A stretch of 64,000 nucleotides of DNA from Amanita rubescens (Eukaryota > Basidiomycota > Agaricomycetes > Agaricales > Amanitaceae). Position 1 is the first letter of the stretch, and every line of letters begins with the position of its first letter. Location of the stretch: positions 1 through 64,000 of the forward strand of contig WION01000289.1 in the NCBI GenBank assembly GCA_015039365.1. The letters are read 5' to 3'. A model generated the notes under the pieces. It made no database searches and had not been told where the DNA came from. It saw only the letters and a list, made by a program, of their open reading frames with translations. A program made the position numbers and the translations under genes. This document shows positions 45,584-57,109 of this stretch, in pieces.

Positions 45584-46340
45584 GGGAGCGAGGGAGCACA
45601 TACCTGGTGTAGAGGGATTGTCGGTACTGGCGGTACTCGCACTGGACACAGCAGCAGCCATTTCCGGGGCAGATGTGGCACGGTGAGCAGTTTGGGTTTG
45701 AATATCGGATTCCACATTCGATCCACTCGCAGGAGCAACTTTAGACTCGGTGTCAAACGCAGCGCGGGACGTAGAGGCAGCAGCAGCAGTGGCGGACATG
45801 GCAGAAGACGATCCCTCGCCCGCGGAAGCCCGACAAGCACGAACAGTCTGCAAACCACCCGCAGACATCAGCACCATATTGGGCAAATCCGCCACACCAG
45901 CTCTCGGCGTCGAATTCGAGTCCAACAACCCACCGAGAGGTCCATATCATGGCTGACTGATTGGCATTACGCATCCCCGCGGGCGCAGTACGTTCCGGAG
46001 ACGGAGATGCGGATGCTGACGCGGGTGTAGATCCCGAGCTCAACACGTGGCTATGAGGGTATACGGGCAAATCCAGCTGAGGTCTCTGGCTAGCGTTCAG
46101 GGCAGCGTTGATATGCAGGTGTCGATCGCCGCGGCGGGGGTGGCAGTACTGGTGCTACGATTTGCAAGGCGTGATCGGGAGATGCGGTTCGTGTTGATGT
46201 CGCCATCTGCGTCGTGTTCGGGCTCATCCTCAATTTCCGTCTCAGCATGGGAAGTGTTGGTGGAAGCGGAAGGGGAGGGGGTGTCGCGTCTGTATTCTGG
46301 CGCGGGGGGAGCCCGCTGAGGTCAGGTGTCATTGGGGAGA
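45584..46340 (-). other. Ala/Ser/Thr-rich coding-like cargo inside the hAT-like element
   Basis: Minus-strand frames read SHAETEIEDEPEHDADGDIN, TPASASASPSPERTAPAGMR and TPRAGVADLPNMVLMSAGGL, followed by an Ala/Ser/Thr-rich run. Low complexity with intron-like gaps. It could be the N-terminal part of a lost transposase or a captured gene; I cannot decide. Confidence 0.3.
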
Positions 46341-47000
46341 CCGTAAAGGTGACGGTGGGCAAGATTGGGCGTGAAGGGGTGTGGAGGGGTCAGGTGAGGT
46401 GTAGATGGGTTACGGGTGGGCATAGAGGAATTCTGTGGGCGGGATTGGGCACGGTGGGATGTGGAGGGGTTGCAGATGGATGTAGAGGGGTTCCACGTCA
46501 TTGTAAGCGATGACGGTGGGCGCGATTGGGCGTGGAGGGGTGTAGAGGGGTCGGGTGGGGCATAGATGGGTTACAGGTGGGCATAGAGGAATTCCATGGG
46601 CGGGATTGGGCACGGTGGGGTATGGAGGTTGCAGATGGATGTAGAGGGGTTCCGCATCGTTGTGAGCGACGCCGGTGGGCGGGATTGGGCGTGGAAGGGT
46701 GTAGAGGGGTCATGGTGGGCATAGGTAGCCATTGAGGGATTCCGCGTGGTTGCAAGAGTTACCGGTGGGCGCATAGATGGATTCTGCGTGGTTGTAAGAG
46801 TCGTCGGTGGACACGGTAGGGTATAGATTGGTCGTGGGTGGGCATACAGGTGTTCTGCGTGATTGTAAGAGACACCGGCGGGCGGGATTGGGCACGATGG
46901 GGTGTAGGTGGGTCATGGGTGGGGCCGGTGGGCGTACAGAGGTTCCATGTCGCTGTAAGGGGTGCCGGTGGGTACAATCGAGGCAGGAAGGTGGCGGCCG
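46340..47000 (+). repeat. G-rich degenerate tandem repeat
   Basis: Repeated words gtgggcgggattgggc, gtggaggggt, gtagaggggt and tgggcatagaggaattc, with a higher-order period of about 130-170 bp. One strand is strongly G-rich. Lies inside the hAT-like element. Confidence 0.75.
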
Positions 47001-47807
47001 GATGGTAGTTGGGTAGCATGGTCAGCACAATCGAACAGGAGCAAGCGAGCACATACCTGGCACTGTAGAGGGGTCACGGATGCTGGGAATGCGAGAGCAA
47101 TAGAATAACTAAGGCCGGCAGCAAGATATTAGTTGGCCGGGACTGTGGGCGAAACTTGAAAGTGCGGCTGGGTGCTGGGAATGTGTGTGCAAGAGCTTAG
47201 AGAACGGACTGGCACTATCCTGCCACATCCACAGCCAGCGGATCACTCTGGGATCCGCCTGGCATCGTTGGCCAAGGCGAAGAAGAAGTCCGGGAAAGGC
47301 GAGGAAGAAGGGGCTTAAGGCCGCTCAGAGCCGCACCTGAGCGGCCGCCGAAAGGAGCTAAACCAATGAGAGCCGGCTCCAAATTTAGGCTCCGGCTGAG
47401 CTCCAAATAGGCTTGGCTCCGGCTCACAGCCGGCTGTGGCGAAGCCGATGTCAACACTACGGGGGAGAGGATGATGATAATGAAGAGGATGTCAGTGCTG
47501 CTGCTGCTGTTGCTGCGGGTGGAGGTGCGAAGTTGGATGTTAGCAAACAGGCGGGGGGGAGGAATTCGAAACGCGATTCAAAGGTGTTGTCTCCAGAGGA
47601 AAGAGCGGCGCGGGATGAAAAGGCGAGAAAGAAGTCGGCGGATCCTTCTCCTCGGATCGTCGTCGTGGGAGTGGGTAGCCATTACTGTCATGGAGAGCTC
47701 TCGCTGGTGAGGGCTCTTATTGCTGTTATAACTGGGTGTGCAGCTGGCTGAACTCGGCGAAATTGCTGAGTGGCTGTGTCAGCTCCGAAGACAGCGGCGG
47801 ATGGGTG

Positions 47808-47880
47808 CAACCCGTGCGGGTACGGGTACGGGTACGGGTTAGCCTGTCTTGTACCCACTTCTAAACCCGTACCCGGGCTG
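47808..47880. repeat. Fold-back element, GGGTAC-rich (copy 2)
   Basis: aacccgtgcgggtacgggta... and ...aacccgtacccggg face each other around a loop of about 30 bp. Related in words to 43882-43990. The two copies bracket the truncated DnaJ gene. Confidence 0.6.
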
Positions 47881-47913
47881 AGGGCATAGACGTGAGCCTG
47901 CCCCAGTCCGAAT

Positions 47914-48936
47914 ATGGCTATTGGTGATGAAGAACGTTCTGAGGCTCCCCGTGTTACTCATCGTGGTTTTCCTCCTTGGAACAGTATCTGCGGGACTTCG
48001 TTCGATGCCTATCATCAAGGAAGGTGAAGAGGAACATACCTGTATCATCTTCAACATCCAAGTATCCCTTGGTTGGCCTGATTTTGTCGTTGCGCTGCTT
48101 TACGGCTTTATCGTGGATCCCGATCCTTATCCGTTTGAAAACGGACGCTTTGGATCATTCGAAACGTTCGCATTCACTGTAAAGAAGACTTACCTTGAAG
48201 CCTTTGACGTGGAGCGACGTGCCTCGCGTAGTACACGTTTTGGTGGTCGTGGAGTTAGAGCGGTCAACGTGGGAGAAGAACGGTTTATCTTGATACCGTT
48301 GGAGATTCGGCCTGTCGCTCTGATGAGTTATCGAGCTTATGGTGAATGATGAATCGAGGACTTACCTGCAAGAGACGAGCGATTTGGATCGCTCCGTGCC
48401 GATGAAGAATTTTTGAAGCGTGTCGCGCGGGAACTTTTGCTTCCCAGCTTTGTTTTGATGATGAAGACGCTTGACCGCATTCTTGAAGTTATTCTGGGCA
48501 CTCTCGTGATTAAGGGGGAGTGTTATAATATGGATTTTTCACGTTTCGTTGTTACAGATAGGGCAGATGGCATCACTGCTGTCTCGTGGCACGTCGAGGG
48601 GGCGCCATTCAAGTTCGTCGTTGTCGTAGAGGGAGGAAATGAGGGGGCAATCATGATGCAAATCGAGTCACTGTCATCGGATAATGATAGTGATCAAAAC
48701 AGCATTCAAGTTGATCACAAACCAGCTCATGAGTCATTCGAAATTTCTGCCACAAACAGCACCAAAGAGAGCAAAGGGCCGCCAAAGAGACCGCCAAAGA
48801 GAGCGAGCACTGGGCTTGGCCCGGGGCTCCGAGTCCACCGCGCTTGCGGACAAGGGTCCACTAAGCTCATCACGCCGGGGCCCGTCGCGATCTGGATCAA
48901 GACTCTACTACAAAGTAAGGCTAACCTCCCGTGATT
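47914..48936 (+). CDS. Unrecognised gene, two or three exons
   Basis: A possible start at 47914 (MAIGDEERSEAPRVTHRGFP) leads to DAYHQ near 48016. A second block reads DPDPYPFENGRFGSFETFAF, KKTYLEAFDVERR, VGEERFILIPLEIRPVALMS. A third reads RADEEFLKRVARELLLPSFV, NMDFSRFVVTDRADGITAVS and FKFVVVVEGGNEG, then a low-complexity KRPPKRAS tail. The joins are not established, and an in-frame stop after the second block must be removed by an intron near 48349-48400. The tail coincides with a copy of the CTCTTTGG motif (reverse strand). It may be a decayed gene. Confidence 0.4.
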
Positions 48937-49678
48937 TGGAAGAGGATGAGTGACGAGTCCTGATATCATTGCGTCAAGTTTGAGATGCGCCATGACTTCG
49001 ACGGCATATGGGTACGCTTTGGCAACAGCTGCCAGGTTGAGGGTGGGCTGATGCTATCAAAGTCATCAGTCCTGTCCGTGATCGCCGTTGCGGGAGACGA
49101 TGCACGTACAGAGTTTAAACATGCGAGGGCGTTTGTGTGTGGGCTGGAACACTCCAGAATAGTAACAACCTCGAGTCCTGTCCGTGAGGGAGGAAGCAGC
49201 TGAGCAGTGAGCAGACATACATACTACATGATACGTGGCTCGACACTTCCCGCATGTAGCGTACTCCGTAACTCCCCGTTTCCACATGCGCGCAAACGAA
49301 AGACTGAGACTGGAGGAAACACGCACTAAGAGATATTCCGTACCAATGAGACAAACGCGAGAGATGAAGCACGTACCGGGCCCAAATAATAACCAATGAA
49401 GAACCATCCTACATTGTCACCGAGCCATAGAACCTCCAACTCCAGGCAACTCATCTCCTGCAATCCTGTCTTAATGCGTCTTGAGTCGTTGACAAATGCT
49501 TTGTTATTACTCGAAACGCCGACGATGTTGAGGTCGAATTTGGATGTGCTATGTCGGCGAGCGCATCAATTCCCGTGCCCCTGTGCTTCGCGAACCGTGT
49601 CTTCGTTCTTTGCAAACCCAACTCGCCCTTACTCCCGCTCGACCTGTTATTCATCCTCTCAGGCGTCAACCGGTCACA
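48937..49678. other. No supported gene
   Basis: Several overlapping frames on both strands around 49060-49720, none with motif or splice support. The right end is the promoter side of the small gene at 49679. Confidence 0.4.
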
Positions 49679-50103
49679 ATGTCCAACCATCACATCTACG
49701 CGTTCAATAACTTGAACCCCCAATGGGACTTATCAACTTCGGAAGAGAGGGAAGCGGTGGAGAGGACTATACAGGCGCTGAGGGAAAATGCGAGCGCGAT
49801 TGGAGAGGAGTTTCGAAAGGATCTGGACGTGTACTGGGTTATCATGTGAGTTAAGAGTCTCGTTCCCCTCGGCTGATGGATACGACGACGAGTAGGGGAG
49901 GAGCGTACGCGCACGACCAGGAGGGTGCGAGGCACTGGTCCGTCCGCGGGGTCCAGGACGACTATTCGCGTTATACTCTCCATGTTTTCCCTGGTACGAA
50001 GCCGGCAGAGCCGTTTGACAATGGAGGCCGTCGATGGGCTTTCACAATTCTCGACCTTAAACAATGCCGGCGGCTGGACATAGCTGACGAAGGCGAAGAT
50101 TAA
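49679..50103 (+). CDS. Small two-exon protein, 124 residues
   Basis: I do not recognise the function. Exons 49679-49845 and 49896-50103 with a GT-AG intron of 50 bp; the sum is 375 nt. It begins MSNHHIYAFNNLNPQWDLST, has an acidic helical stretch (EREAVERTIQALRENASAIG) and then a compact C-terminal half (GARHWSVRGVQDDYSRYTLH, VFPGTKPAEPFDNGGRRWAF), ending LDIADEGED. No signal peptide or membrane segment. The clean splice and sustained protein-like composition argue that it is real. Confidence 0.65.
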
Positions 50104-50807
50104 CCAGCGTCCGAGGGAGATACAGCGGTGCAGAATGTGGAAGGGGGAGAGGAGCCCAACACGACAAGATGGAGGAATAGGACTGCAGAATATGCGACCG
50201 AATCTATGAATATCAAATTTTATCATGTACCATATCCAACCATAACATACCATACTATGTTCACCGTTATTTATTAAACTTCATCTTGTTCTTTGAGGAC
50301 GCGTATCAAGTTGTAATTGAACTATGACATTCGAGACGCCTGTAAAATAACATATACCTCTCTTCACGTGAAATATAATTGGAGAACCTAGTGATTCACG
50401 ACATAGCAATTTATAACACACGCGCGCAGCATCAGTGAAACCAATATTTAAAGCAAAGGACGCACACAACGTTTCGACGTGGCGGGAGTTTAAAATAGAT
50501 ACCACACCACAGTAGGATCACATCAAGATCGTCGATCACGCATCAATGACGTCGATCACGCGTCAATTCCAAGAGAACTACGACGCCTTCAACTCTGATC
50601 TTTTCCGCATTCGCATCTTCCAGCGATGGGTAACCTAAATCATCATTCGAAGGAAACGGAGAATGGCAAGTACATTGCGGAATCTGCTATGGAGAAGGAG
50701 GTTGTCTGGCGTGAGTTGTTGACTCAAAAGAGACGTATCTTCGCTGTGATTGGAAGGCAAGTCGCAGCTTTGATGGTCGCCTCGGAAGGAAACAAGCTCG
50801 TCATGCA
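50104..50807. other. Spacer; one coding-like plus frame
   Basis: A plus-strand frame at 50626-50800 (MGNLNHHSKETENG, WRELLTQKRRIFAVIG) looks coding-like but is alone. It may be a piece of host gene next to the Plavaka insertion. No inverted repeat matching the far side of the transposase gene was recognised. Confidence 0.35.
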
Positions 50808-53800
50808 TCATCCCGCACCCCTAATTGCCACCCTCTGAACCTTCTCCTCATCCTCTGAGCCTTCTTCACTCAGGCAATCATCCTCTGAGCTTTCTTCAGT
50901 CGGGCAATCATCCAAGTCACTGCCACTGTCCGAGGTCTCCACGTCGTCCCAACCATCCGGGTCTCGATCATCCAGGCACAATTCCGAATTATCTGACTCG
51001 TACGCGTCGCTGACATTTTCGGAATCTGAAGAGTTGTCCGGCTCAAGATCCGCATATTGATCATTTTCTGTATCACTTGATTCACCAGAGGTACTGGAGC
51101 TTTCGAAAGTATTGCGTGCATAACAATGTCCGACACCTAGGCCCCAGTGATAGCGCATCAGCATATCCCGGTCAGAAAAGCTAAGTGTTTAGATGAGTAC
51201 GTTAAAATCACCACGTCAAGTTTGAACGCACCGGCCAACATAATATAACCGGTAATCTTCACCATCTTTAGCACAAGGTGACACATTGACCCCATCTGCT
51301 TGTCGTTTTCCTTGAGCAGAAGCTGGAAGGATATGACATCCCCGCAACACATCTCTCGGATCCACGAAGCCGAAAGAGCTGTTTTGGTGCATGGGAGGAA
51401 ACTGAACCAAGTCCAATCCGGACTTACTCCACCCAGAAGATGCTGGATCGACAACTTCGAACCAGCGTACCCACAAAAAATGGATGCGGCGTGGTTTCTG
51501 GTCCCGTGCCCCAGGCCCTGTATAAATCACATTCGCATGATATGCGCCTAGGACCCGCGCATACAAAAAGTGGTGAGGACTCGAAGACCTCTTGGAGTCG
51601 CTTGCAAGGAGCATGACATCGCGACGCGACGTCCTTGCATTAACAATGTCTGTCCCACGTCGCACATCGTAAGTGGTAAAGTGAAATCGAACACGTTTGT
51701 GGTGGTATATGGTGTCGTTCTTTAAGAATATAAAATGAGACAAATTTTCATCCAGAGATCTATTTGAGATTTCTGTGGCACGGAGATCCTCGGGATGTGA
51801 ATCGGTCTCCCGCTGGTGCTGCGCTTGAATAAGAGGAAGAAGATATTGTCTCAACTTAAGGTAAAAGTTCTATGGCAGTTGATATATTAGCAAGGTTCGG
51901 TGGAGGGGAACAAATCGTTCACATTGATGGCGAGATCACCCTCATTTCGTTGGAGAAATGTTGGAACGTGCAAAGGGAAATTTTCTGACTCTCCCATCTC
52001 GTATTGAATGCCAGGATCATTAGCAATAATGGGCTCTGGTTCTATTTGAGAGTGACGTCCATCAAGATTCTGGCGGATGGTCCTGACACGACGCTGTCTC
52101 CGTTCAATTCCAGATAGTTGCTTCGGTATTGACCGGCCGCTAGTCCGAAGGAAGCGTGCTTTTGAAGTTCGATGCTCCCGTTCACTCTGGTGGTCCCCAT
52201 ATGAGTCAAAGAGTCAAATACGCCCAACGCCAAGAAGAACTTACAGGCTGGGTTGAGTATGAGTCCGTCGTACCAAACTGTCGAATAGTCCGGACGTAGT
52301 CGCCGAGCGCATGAAACTTGTAAGTTTTCAGATTCAGTTGCTTTGGTTGCCTTGCGCTGCTATTGTGTTTCTGATGCGTTGATGTTTTGGCCGTGCTTTT
52401 TTCCTGACGTCGCATTCGGGCGGCACGCTCGCGTTCTAACTCCCGAGTGGTGTACGTCTTACACGTTTTCTCCTTGAATGCCCGAAGACTGTTGCCCAAA
52501 GATGTTGTCACCTGGGAAAAAAGAGCAAGAGTTGTGTCCGTGTGCATATGGAGCTTGGCAAGACCATGCCAGTGGGCCATGTCAAAAAGAACTTTGAGAA
52601 TATAGGTGTTGTGGGGCTCGGGCAAGAGACCATCAAAAACGGGTATAGCACACTAGTTGAGTGCGTCAGATTGAAGCCAGCCAATGAATGATTCTACCTA
52701 CTTGAAGCATGTCCTCGTAATCACGAGCAGTCATCTTCTTCAGTTCTGACCTGTTCGTTTTCATTTTCCTTATGCCATCAGCCCCAAAGGGCGGAATTTC
52801 TCGAAAGCTAATCATCAGTCAGTACCTGGTCGCAGGCTCCAATCGATACTTGCCGTCGGTCCATTTCATGTTTCAAACTTTCATTGTGGCAGTCCAGGAG
52901 GCGTAGCAGGTGAATAAACACCGCCTTCCAGACGCCGAGCTCGACCTCATGCATCAAGTCCACAACAAGCATGTCAAACATTTTGAAGCCGAGTGGCGTT
53001 AGTTTCTCTGAAAATGCATTCTGATGCAAAAGAATGTCATGATATATCTCATCGCAGAAATGAGCACCCACCGCTGTCGGAACAAGGGAGTCCTTTTGCA
53101 GGAGATCCTCTACTGCCTTGGTGTCTGTCTTAAGATTCTTTGCGTAGATGATCTCACGTGCAGCCTTAACACGACCACGCCTATCAAGGCCATCAACACG
53201 TGCGAGAGAAATGCGCTGCGCCATGTCCCGTTTCTTTCCCATATTGGGTACACGTTTCAACGGAATGAGACAACGAGGGCAAGGGCAACTGCCAAGGTTT
53301 CGTATGCCGGCAATAAGTACTCTATAAGGGTTGTCTGAGTTTTGCGAACGGTGGAGTGCAATAGGTAAAAAATACTTCTCTGGGTAGTCCGCAGAATACG
53401 TAAAGATGCGAGGGTAGAAACGACGCCTGATGCCGTCACAGCACTTGATTGCTATGCCGTGCTTATATGCTTTCAGGAAGTCGTCATCGAGAAGGATTGC
53501 CCATTGGGCGTGGTACATTTCTCGTTGGCAATGTGCCATGAAGGCAGATTGGATTCCTTTCTGGCCGATGTTTTCTGCCGCGAAAGATTTGAAAGCGTCA
53601 GGAAGCTACCATTGAAGGAAATTGAGGGTTTGCATCGCAACTCAGAAAGGAACCTCGCGTACCGTCTCCAAATAAGCGATATGTTCAAATGCCCAACAAG
53701 AAGGCTTCGATCTTCGATCTTTTGATTCATTTCCGAACACAAGATAGATAGGCCATAGTTTTGCAGTGCTAAAGGTCGTCAGCAGAGTGCCATCCGAGGA

Positions 53801-55164
53801 AAACATAAGGCCCAGTACGACCCGCGGAAGGTCGCATCCTGATTCTCCGGGAGAATCCTGGAGCATACGGTGGGCTTCAAAGAATGCTTCTGAGGTATAA
53901 AGTTCGCCATAAACTCGGACTGGTTCAGTAGCATCGTTCGGTTTCCAAAAAAATTCGTAAGGTTCAAAATGAAGGTGGGTAGTTCGGGCGACCTTTTCTT
54001 TGATTACAGATATCAACTTGCGATGATGAAGAATTCCCGCGTCGAAATCTTTTGGTCCTGGATGCAACATTCGACCATGGAAAGGGACACTGATCTTAAC
54101 CGGTGTTCTGATCCAGTCTGTGTCATCCTTTTTATTCGCCGCTCTGTCCTCCTTTTTATTCGCCGCTCTGTCCTCCATTTTACTCGCCGCTCTGTCCTCC
54201 TTTTTACTCGCCGCTCTGACATGCTCTCCGCTCAACTGGGCATCGATAAGCCGCCAGTTCTTTCCAGAAACATCTTCTGGACGAAAGGAAGGGTGTCCGA
54301 CTATTTGAAGGAGATTCTGAAAGCTGGACTGTGATTTCTTTTCACCACCGTTCCAATACCATTCTCCGAGTAGAAATGAAGATTGGTTCGGGTAAGGATG
54401 GTAGATGTTGACTGGAACGGGAGGAGACGTATCGATTGAACTGTTCGAAGATGAATCCTGCGAGGTATCATGTTCAGGTAGGCAAGTAGCATAATATTGC
54501 CGGAAAAGCCCGAATCCATCGCATGCGGATTGGAGGACCTGTTTGACCTGACATAAGGGGATAGAGGATTGCTGCTGCGGACACTGAGATGCGTCTGGCT
54601 CCGCTTGGATGCATTCAGGTAGGATCTGCGAAGATGTAGAAGGAAGAAGTGTTGGAGGCTCAGGTTCCAGATCTCGATAGCGCTTTGGCAGTCGCCGGTG
54701 TTCCCTGCGATTCCTTCGCTGTGCCAATGGTTGATCCAGGTCATCCTCGTCCACAATATCCTCGTCCACAACATCCTCATCCACATTTTCCTCGTCCACA
54801 ATATTCTCGTCCACAGCATCCTTGTCCACGATTGTAGAGGTCTTAACAGTCTAAGGAACCGTTAATAAGCAATACAGCCAAGTGGGCATGGAATCTAACC
54901 TGTCGATGAACCGGTAAAACAAAATCACCGTTCGATTGTAGTTCGGCTGCTTCACTTGAGCTTGAAGTGTATTCCATAGCTTGACACCTGTCAATCCTTT
55001 GACTGCTTCTTCGCCCGCCAGACTTCATTAGCCTTTGCAAGCGCAGTTGATAGCCGTTTCTTCGTCTTCGGACAACTGCGCCTGTGGTAACTATATGCTT
55101 GCGGGAGCGAGAATACTCGTCCACAAACACAAGCTTGAGACCAAGCCGACTCTGGAAAATTCAT
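50808..55164 (-). CDS. Plavaka-family DNA transposase, nearly intact
   Basis: CACTA-related Plavaka transposase of agaricomycetes. Exon 1 (55164-54900) starts MNFPESAW and encodes the zinc finger CVCGRVFSLPQAYSYHRRSC, then KKRLSTALAKANEVWRAKK. Later exons are 54850-53663, 53605-52854, 52807-52702, 52652-52245, 52186-51923, 51869-51232 and 51180-50808; exons 2-8 total 3729 nt, in frame. Family blocks: SSDGTLLTTF, WPIYLVFGN, TYSADYPEK, IRNLGSCPCPRC, VDLMHEVELGVWK, FREIPPFG, MAHWHGLAKLHMHTD, FHALGDYVRTIRQFGTTD, SDRDMLMRYHWGLGVGH, with an acidic tail. Intron 52808-52853 starts GC, the rest GT. Oddity: in exon 1 the zinc-finger frame and the frame feeding exon 2 differ by one base (between about 55075 and 54997). 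An eight-residue repeat, (K)EDRAA(S/N)K, sits near 54123-54220. Confidence 0.9.
54123..54219 (-). repeat. 24 bp coding tandem repeat, four units
   Basis: ctcctttttaytcgccgctc-type units repeat four times, giving four eight-residue charged units within the Plavaka transposase, after EHVR. In frame and probably variable in length. Confidence 0.85.
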
Positions 55165-56609
55165 TGTGTACGGTGTACAGGGCGATTCAGCTATTGAGAA
55201 AGGGTACAGCTAGAACCCGCTCCTTCGAATCAGTGACTTCAAGTCTTGGAACTCTCTGTAAATGAAAGTTGCGATGCAAACACGAAATAGTGTGGACTCG
55301 TACTCGGAACGTGGCGAGCAAAGCTGTTTTCACGTAAAGGGTCCAAGTCACTAGTATTGAACAAGTGAGTCATTCGCATTGCCGCGGCACGATACGGCAT
55401 CAACGACCCTGGCGGCTGTCGCTGGTCATCAGTTCACATCTGCCAAGTCGATGGTGGTCGTATTTCAGTAGATGTGGTATTATATGGCGTACTATTTAGC
55501 CACATGCCAAGATACCAAGAGGGCAGATAGCGTGCATTCGGCAACTGTCCCTGACTCTTGCTAAAAATCTAATGCAAAACAAAAGACGAGGAAAGTGACT
55601 TACCGAGAAAAGTGGCAGCTCATTGGACGACTCGGAAGTGCTGATGAGGCTGAGAGGCCTTCTGAAAGGCCCGGTACCACGCAAGGCCAACCAGGCAACT
55701 TGTAGATCCGATCGAAATAGTGTGCGTGCCATTCGATTGAGAAAGGGTGACCCGAGAGTCTAGCCCATGGGAGCGACGTACTAACGTCTAACTCCTGCCA
55801 TACTTTCCGCGGTGGTCTTGAGGAGGACAAAAGATGGAGGGAGATGACTCCTAGTTGGTACTAAGAGGAAAGAATGCTTCCAGCAACTTGATGTTAAGTT
55901 GTTCATCTGGTAGTAGCCGCATCATGGCCCGGCGCGGGCGCGGCGGAGCTCTCTCTTTGGCTCTCTCTTTTTGTCTCTCTCTCTCTCTCTTTGGTGATAT
56001 TTGGCACTCTCCTCTTTCAGAAGTGATGGTGACTTTTGACTTGGGGATAATATTGAATAAACATAAAGTAAAATAAGCCGCAAATCCGTGACCATATGCA
56101 GTATTTGGTGATTAAAGGTAACAAACGATAGGTACTTAGGGAGAAGATGGACTGTGCTGGTGCTGGTGTTGAAACGTTGACAGGTGATGCGGATCCGACG
56201 TGTAGCAGACATCATGCATCATGCATTCATGTGCCAGCCAGGTGACGGACCGCATCTTGTCGGTGAACAGGGGATATGCTTGAGCTAGATGCAAAATCAG
56301 AATCAATCAATCAAAGAGCGAGAAAGAAGTACTCAGTCAAATCTGCCTGGACGGCGGCGGCGAGTGTGGCATTGCGTCGAGCGGGCATGAAATATAACCG
56401 GTGGATGAATCGGTAAAAGAGGTTCATCCCTCGATTCAGTAATTCTTGATGAGAAAAGCACGCAAAACAAAATGACGAGGAAACATGAGTCCGACAGTCC
56501 CAGATCATCACAAGTCGGCCCGTGGGACGCCGCGTTCTTCGGCCTTGCAGCTGGCTGGCGTGGTTGGAACTCAGGAGCTCTACGGAACGTACTCGGCGGC
56601 CAGATCAAG
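55165..56609. other. No supported gene
   Basis: Short minus-strand frames (for example 55600-55830) have no motif. It should contain the upstream end of the Plavaka element, which I could not define. Holds one copy of the CTCTTTGG motif. Confidence 0.4.
55948..56002 (+). repeat. CTCTTTGG-rich motif
   Basis: agctctctctttggctctct followed by a CT run and ctctttggtgatatttgg. Related stretches lie at 48765-48800 (reverse), 59842-59912, 62722-62785 and 62866-62890. Confidence 0.7.
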
Positions 56610-57100
56610 TAAAACGAAAAGCAAAGCTTACCATTTGCACATTGCCTAGCTACCCCACCTCAACTATCACCCATCCCACATTCGTTGTCGCCAACACAAT
56701 GCTGAATCTCAGCCAGGAGCCTTGGAGGTGAATCTTCATTCGAACTACGCTTGAACGTGAGCCGTTCCACTAGCAAAAGAGCCCCCATCCGCCCCCGCTG
56801 CAGATTCAGAGCAGCGGTGGCAGCCGCTGCGACTCCACTCGAACCCACTCCTACATAAGAACCGCCCAAATTCAAGGTAACCCTTCCTCGCCCAGCTAAA
56901 GCCTATGTGTACATTGCGAGAGAGAGGGTAGAATGAGAGAGAGGACGGGAGGTGAAACAGGCGGGTGGTCACGGGTGACATGCCTGCCAAATTGGACAAA
57001 TGCGCTGGCCAATGGGAACAACGTCGGCTGGGGAGCGAACGAGGCGATATTGTAACCGACCGTATAGAGTAAAATTGCAGAGGGACGCATTGGGGAACTT
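56610..57100 (-). other. Coding-like minus frames, unresolved
   Basis: 56660-56875 reads MNLGGSYVGVGSSGVAAAAT and RGRMGALLLVERLTFKRSSN. It may be an exon of a gene extending toward the satellite at 57.1 kb. No homologue is recognised. Confidence 0.3.
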
Positions 57101-57109
57101 TCTATGGCA

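Larger units (their letters stand above)
44849..47460. mobile_element. 2.6 kb non-autonomous element with hAT-like ends
   Basis: The left end reads GTAGTGATGACA (44849) and the right end, reverse-complemented, GTAGTGTTGACA: an imperfect terminal inverted repeat fitting the hAT pattern TAGNG...CNCTA. The 8 bp gggggaga occurs on both sides (44836-44843 and 47461-47468), the size expected for hAT; five bases (ccgtt) lie between the left copy and the recognisable terminus. Subterminal regions (44873-44985 and 47310-47440) are dense in GGCTCCGGCT and GAGCCG words in both orientations. No hAT transposase (DDE or RW residues) is seen inside. Confidence 0.75.
44505..47690 (+). pseudogene. Truncated DnaJ-family gene split by a hAT-like element
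   Basis: Exon 44505-44511 (MA plus one base), a GT-AG intron 44512-44662, then DPEQRRRYNELGTKAGMPEG, YVDPEQVFSMLFGGEKFV and SLAKEMKAAMQEAGG. This is the region just after the J domain in fungal DnaJ-X/CAJ1-type proteins. The J domain itself (with HPD) is absent; the tiny first exon may be fortuitous. The frame is broken at 44844 and resumes at 47469 as EDDDNEEDVSAAAAVAAGGG and LSPEERAARDEKARKKSA. The later C-terminal half of the family is missing. So this was a 5'- and 3'-truncated copy even before the insertion; capture or segmental duplication is likely. Confidence 0.75.

Noticed and set aside
45284..47300. hAT transposase gene inside the 2.6 kb element
   Set aside because: Frames there are low complexity or minisatellite; none has hAT catalytic or dimerisation residues.
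52810..52827. An 18 bp GT...TAG intron in the Plavaka gene
   Set aside because: Too short to be spliced, and it gives the wrong frame; the 46 bp GC-AG intron fits family sequence and phase.
54300..54820. Overlapping minus-strand frame of 172 codons
   Set aside because: Shadow of Plavaka exon 2 in another frame; no family similarity.
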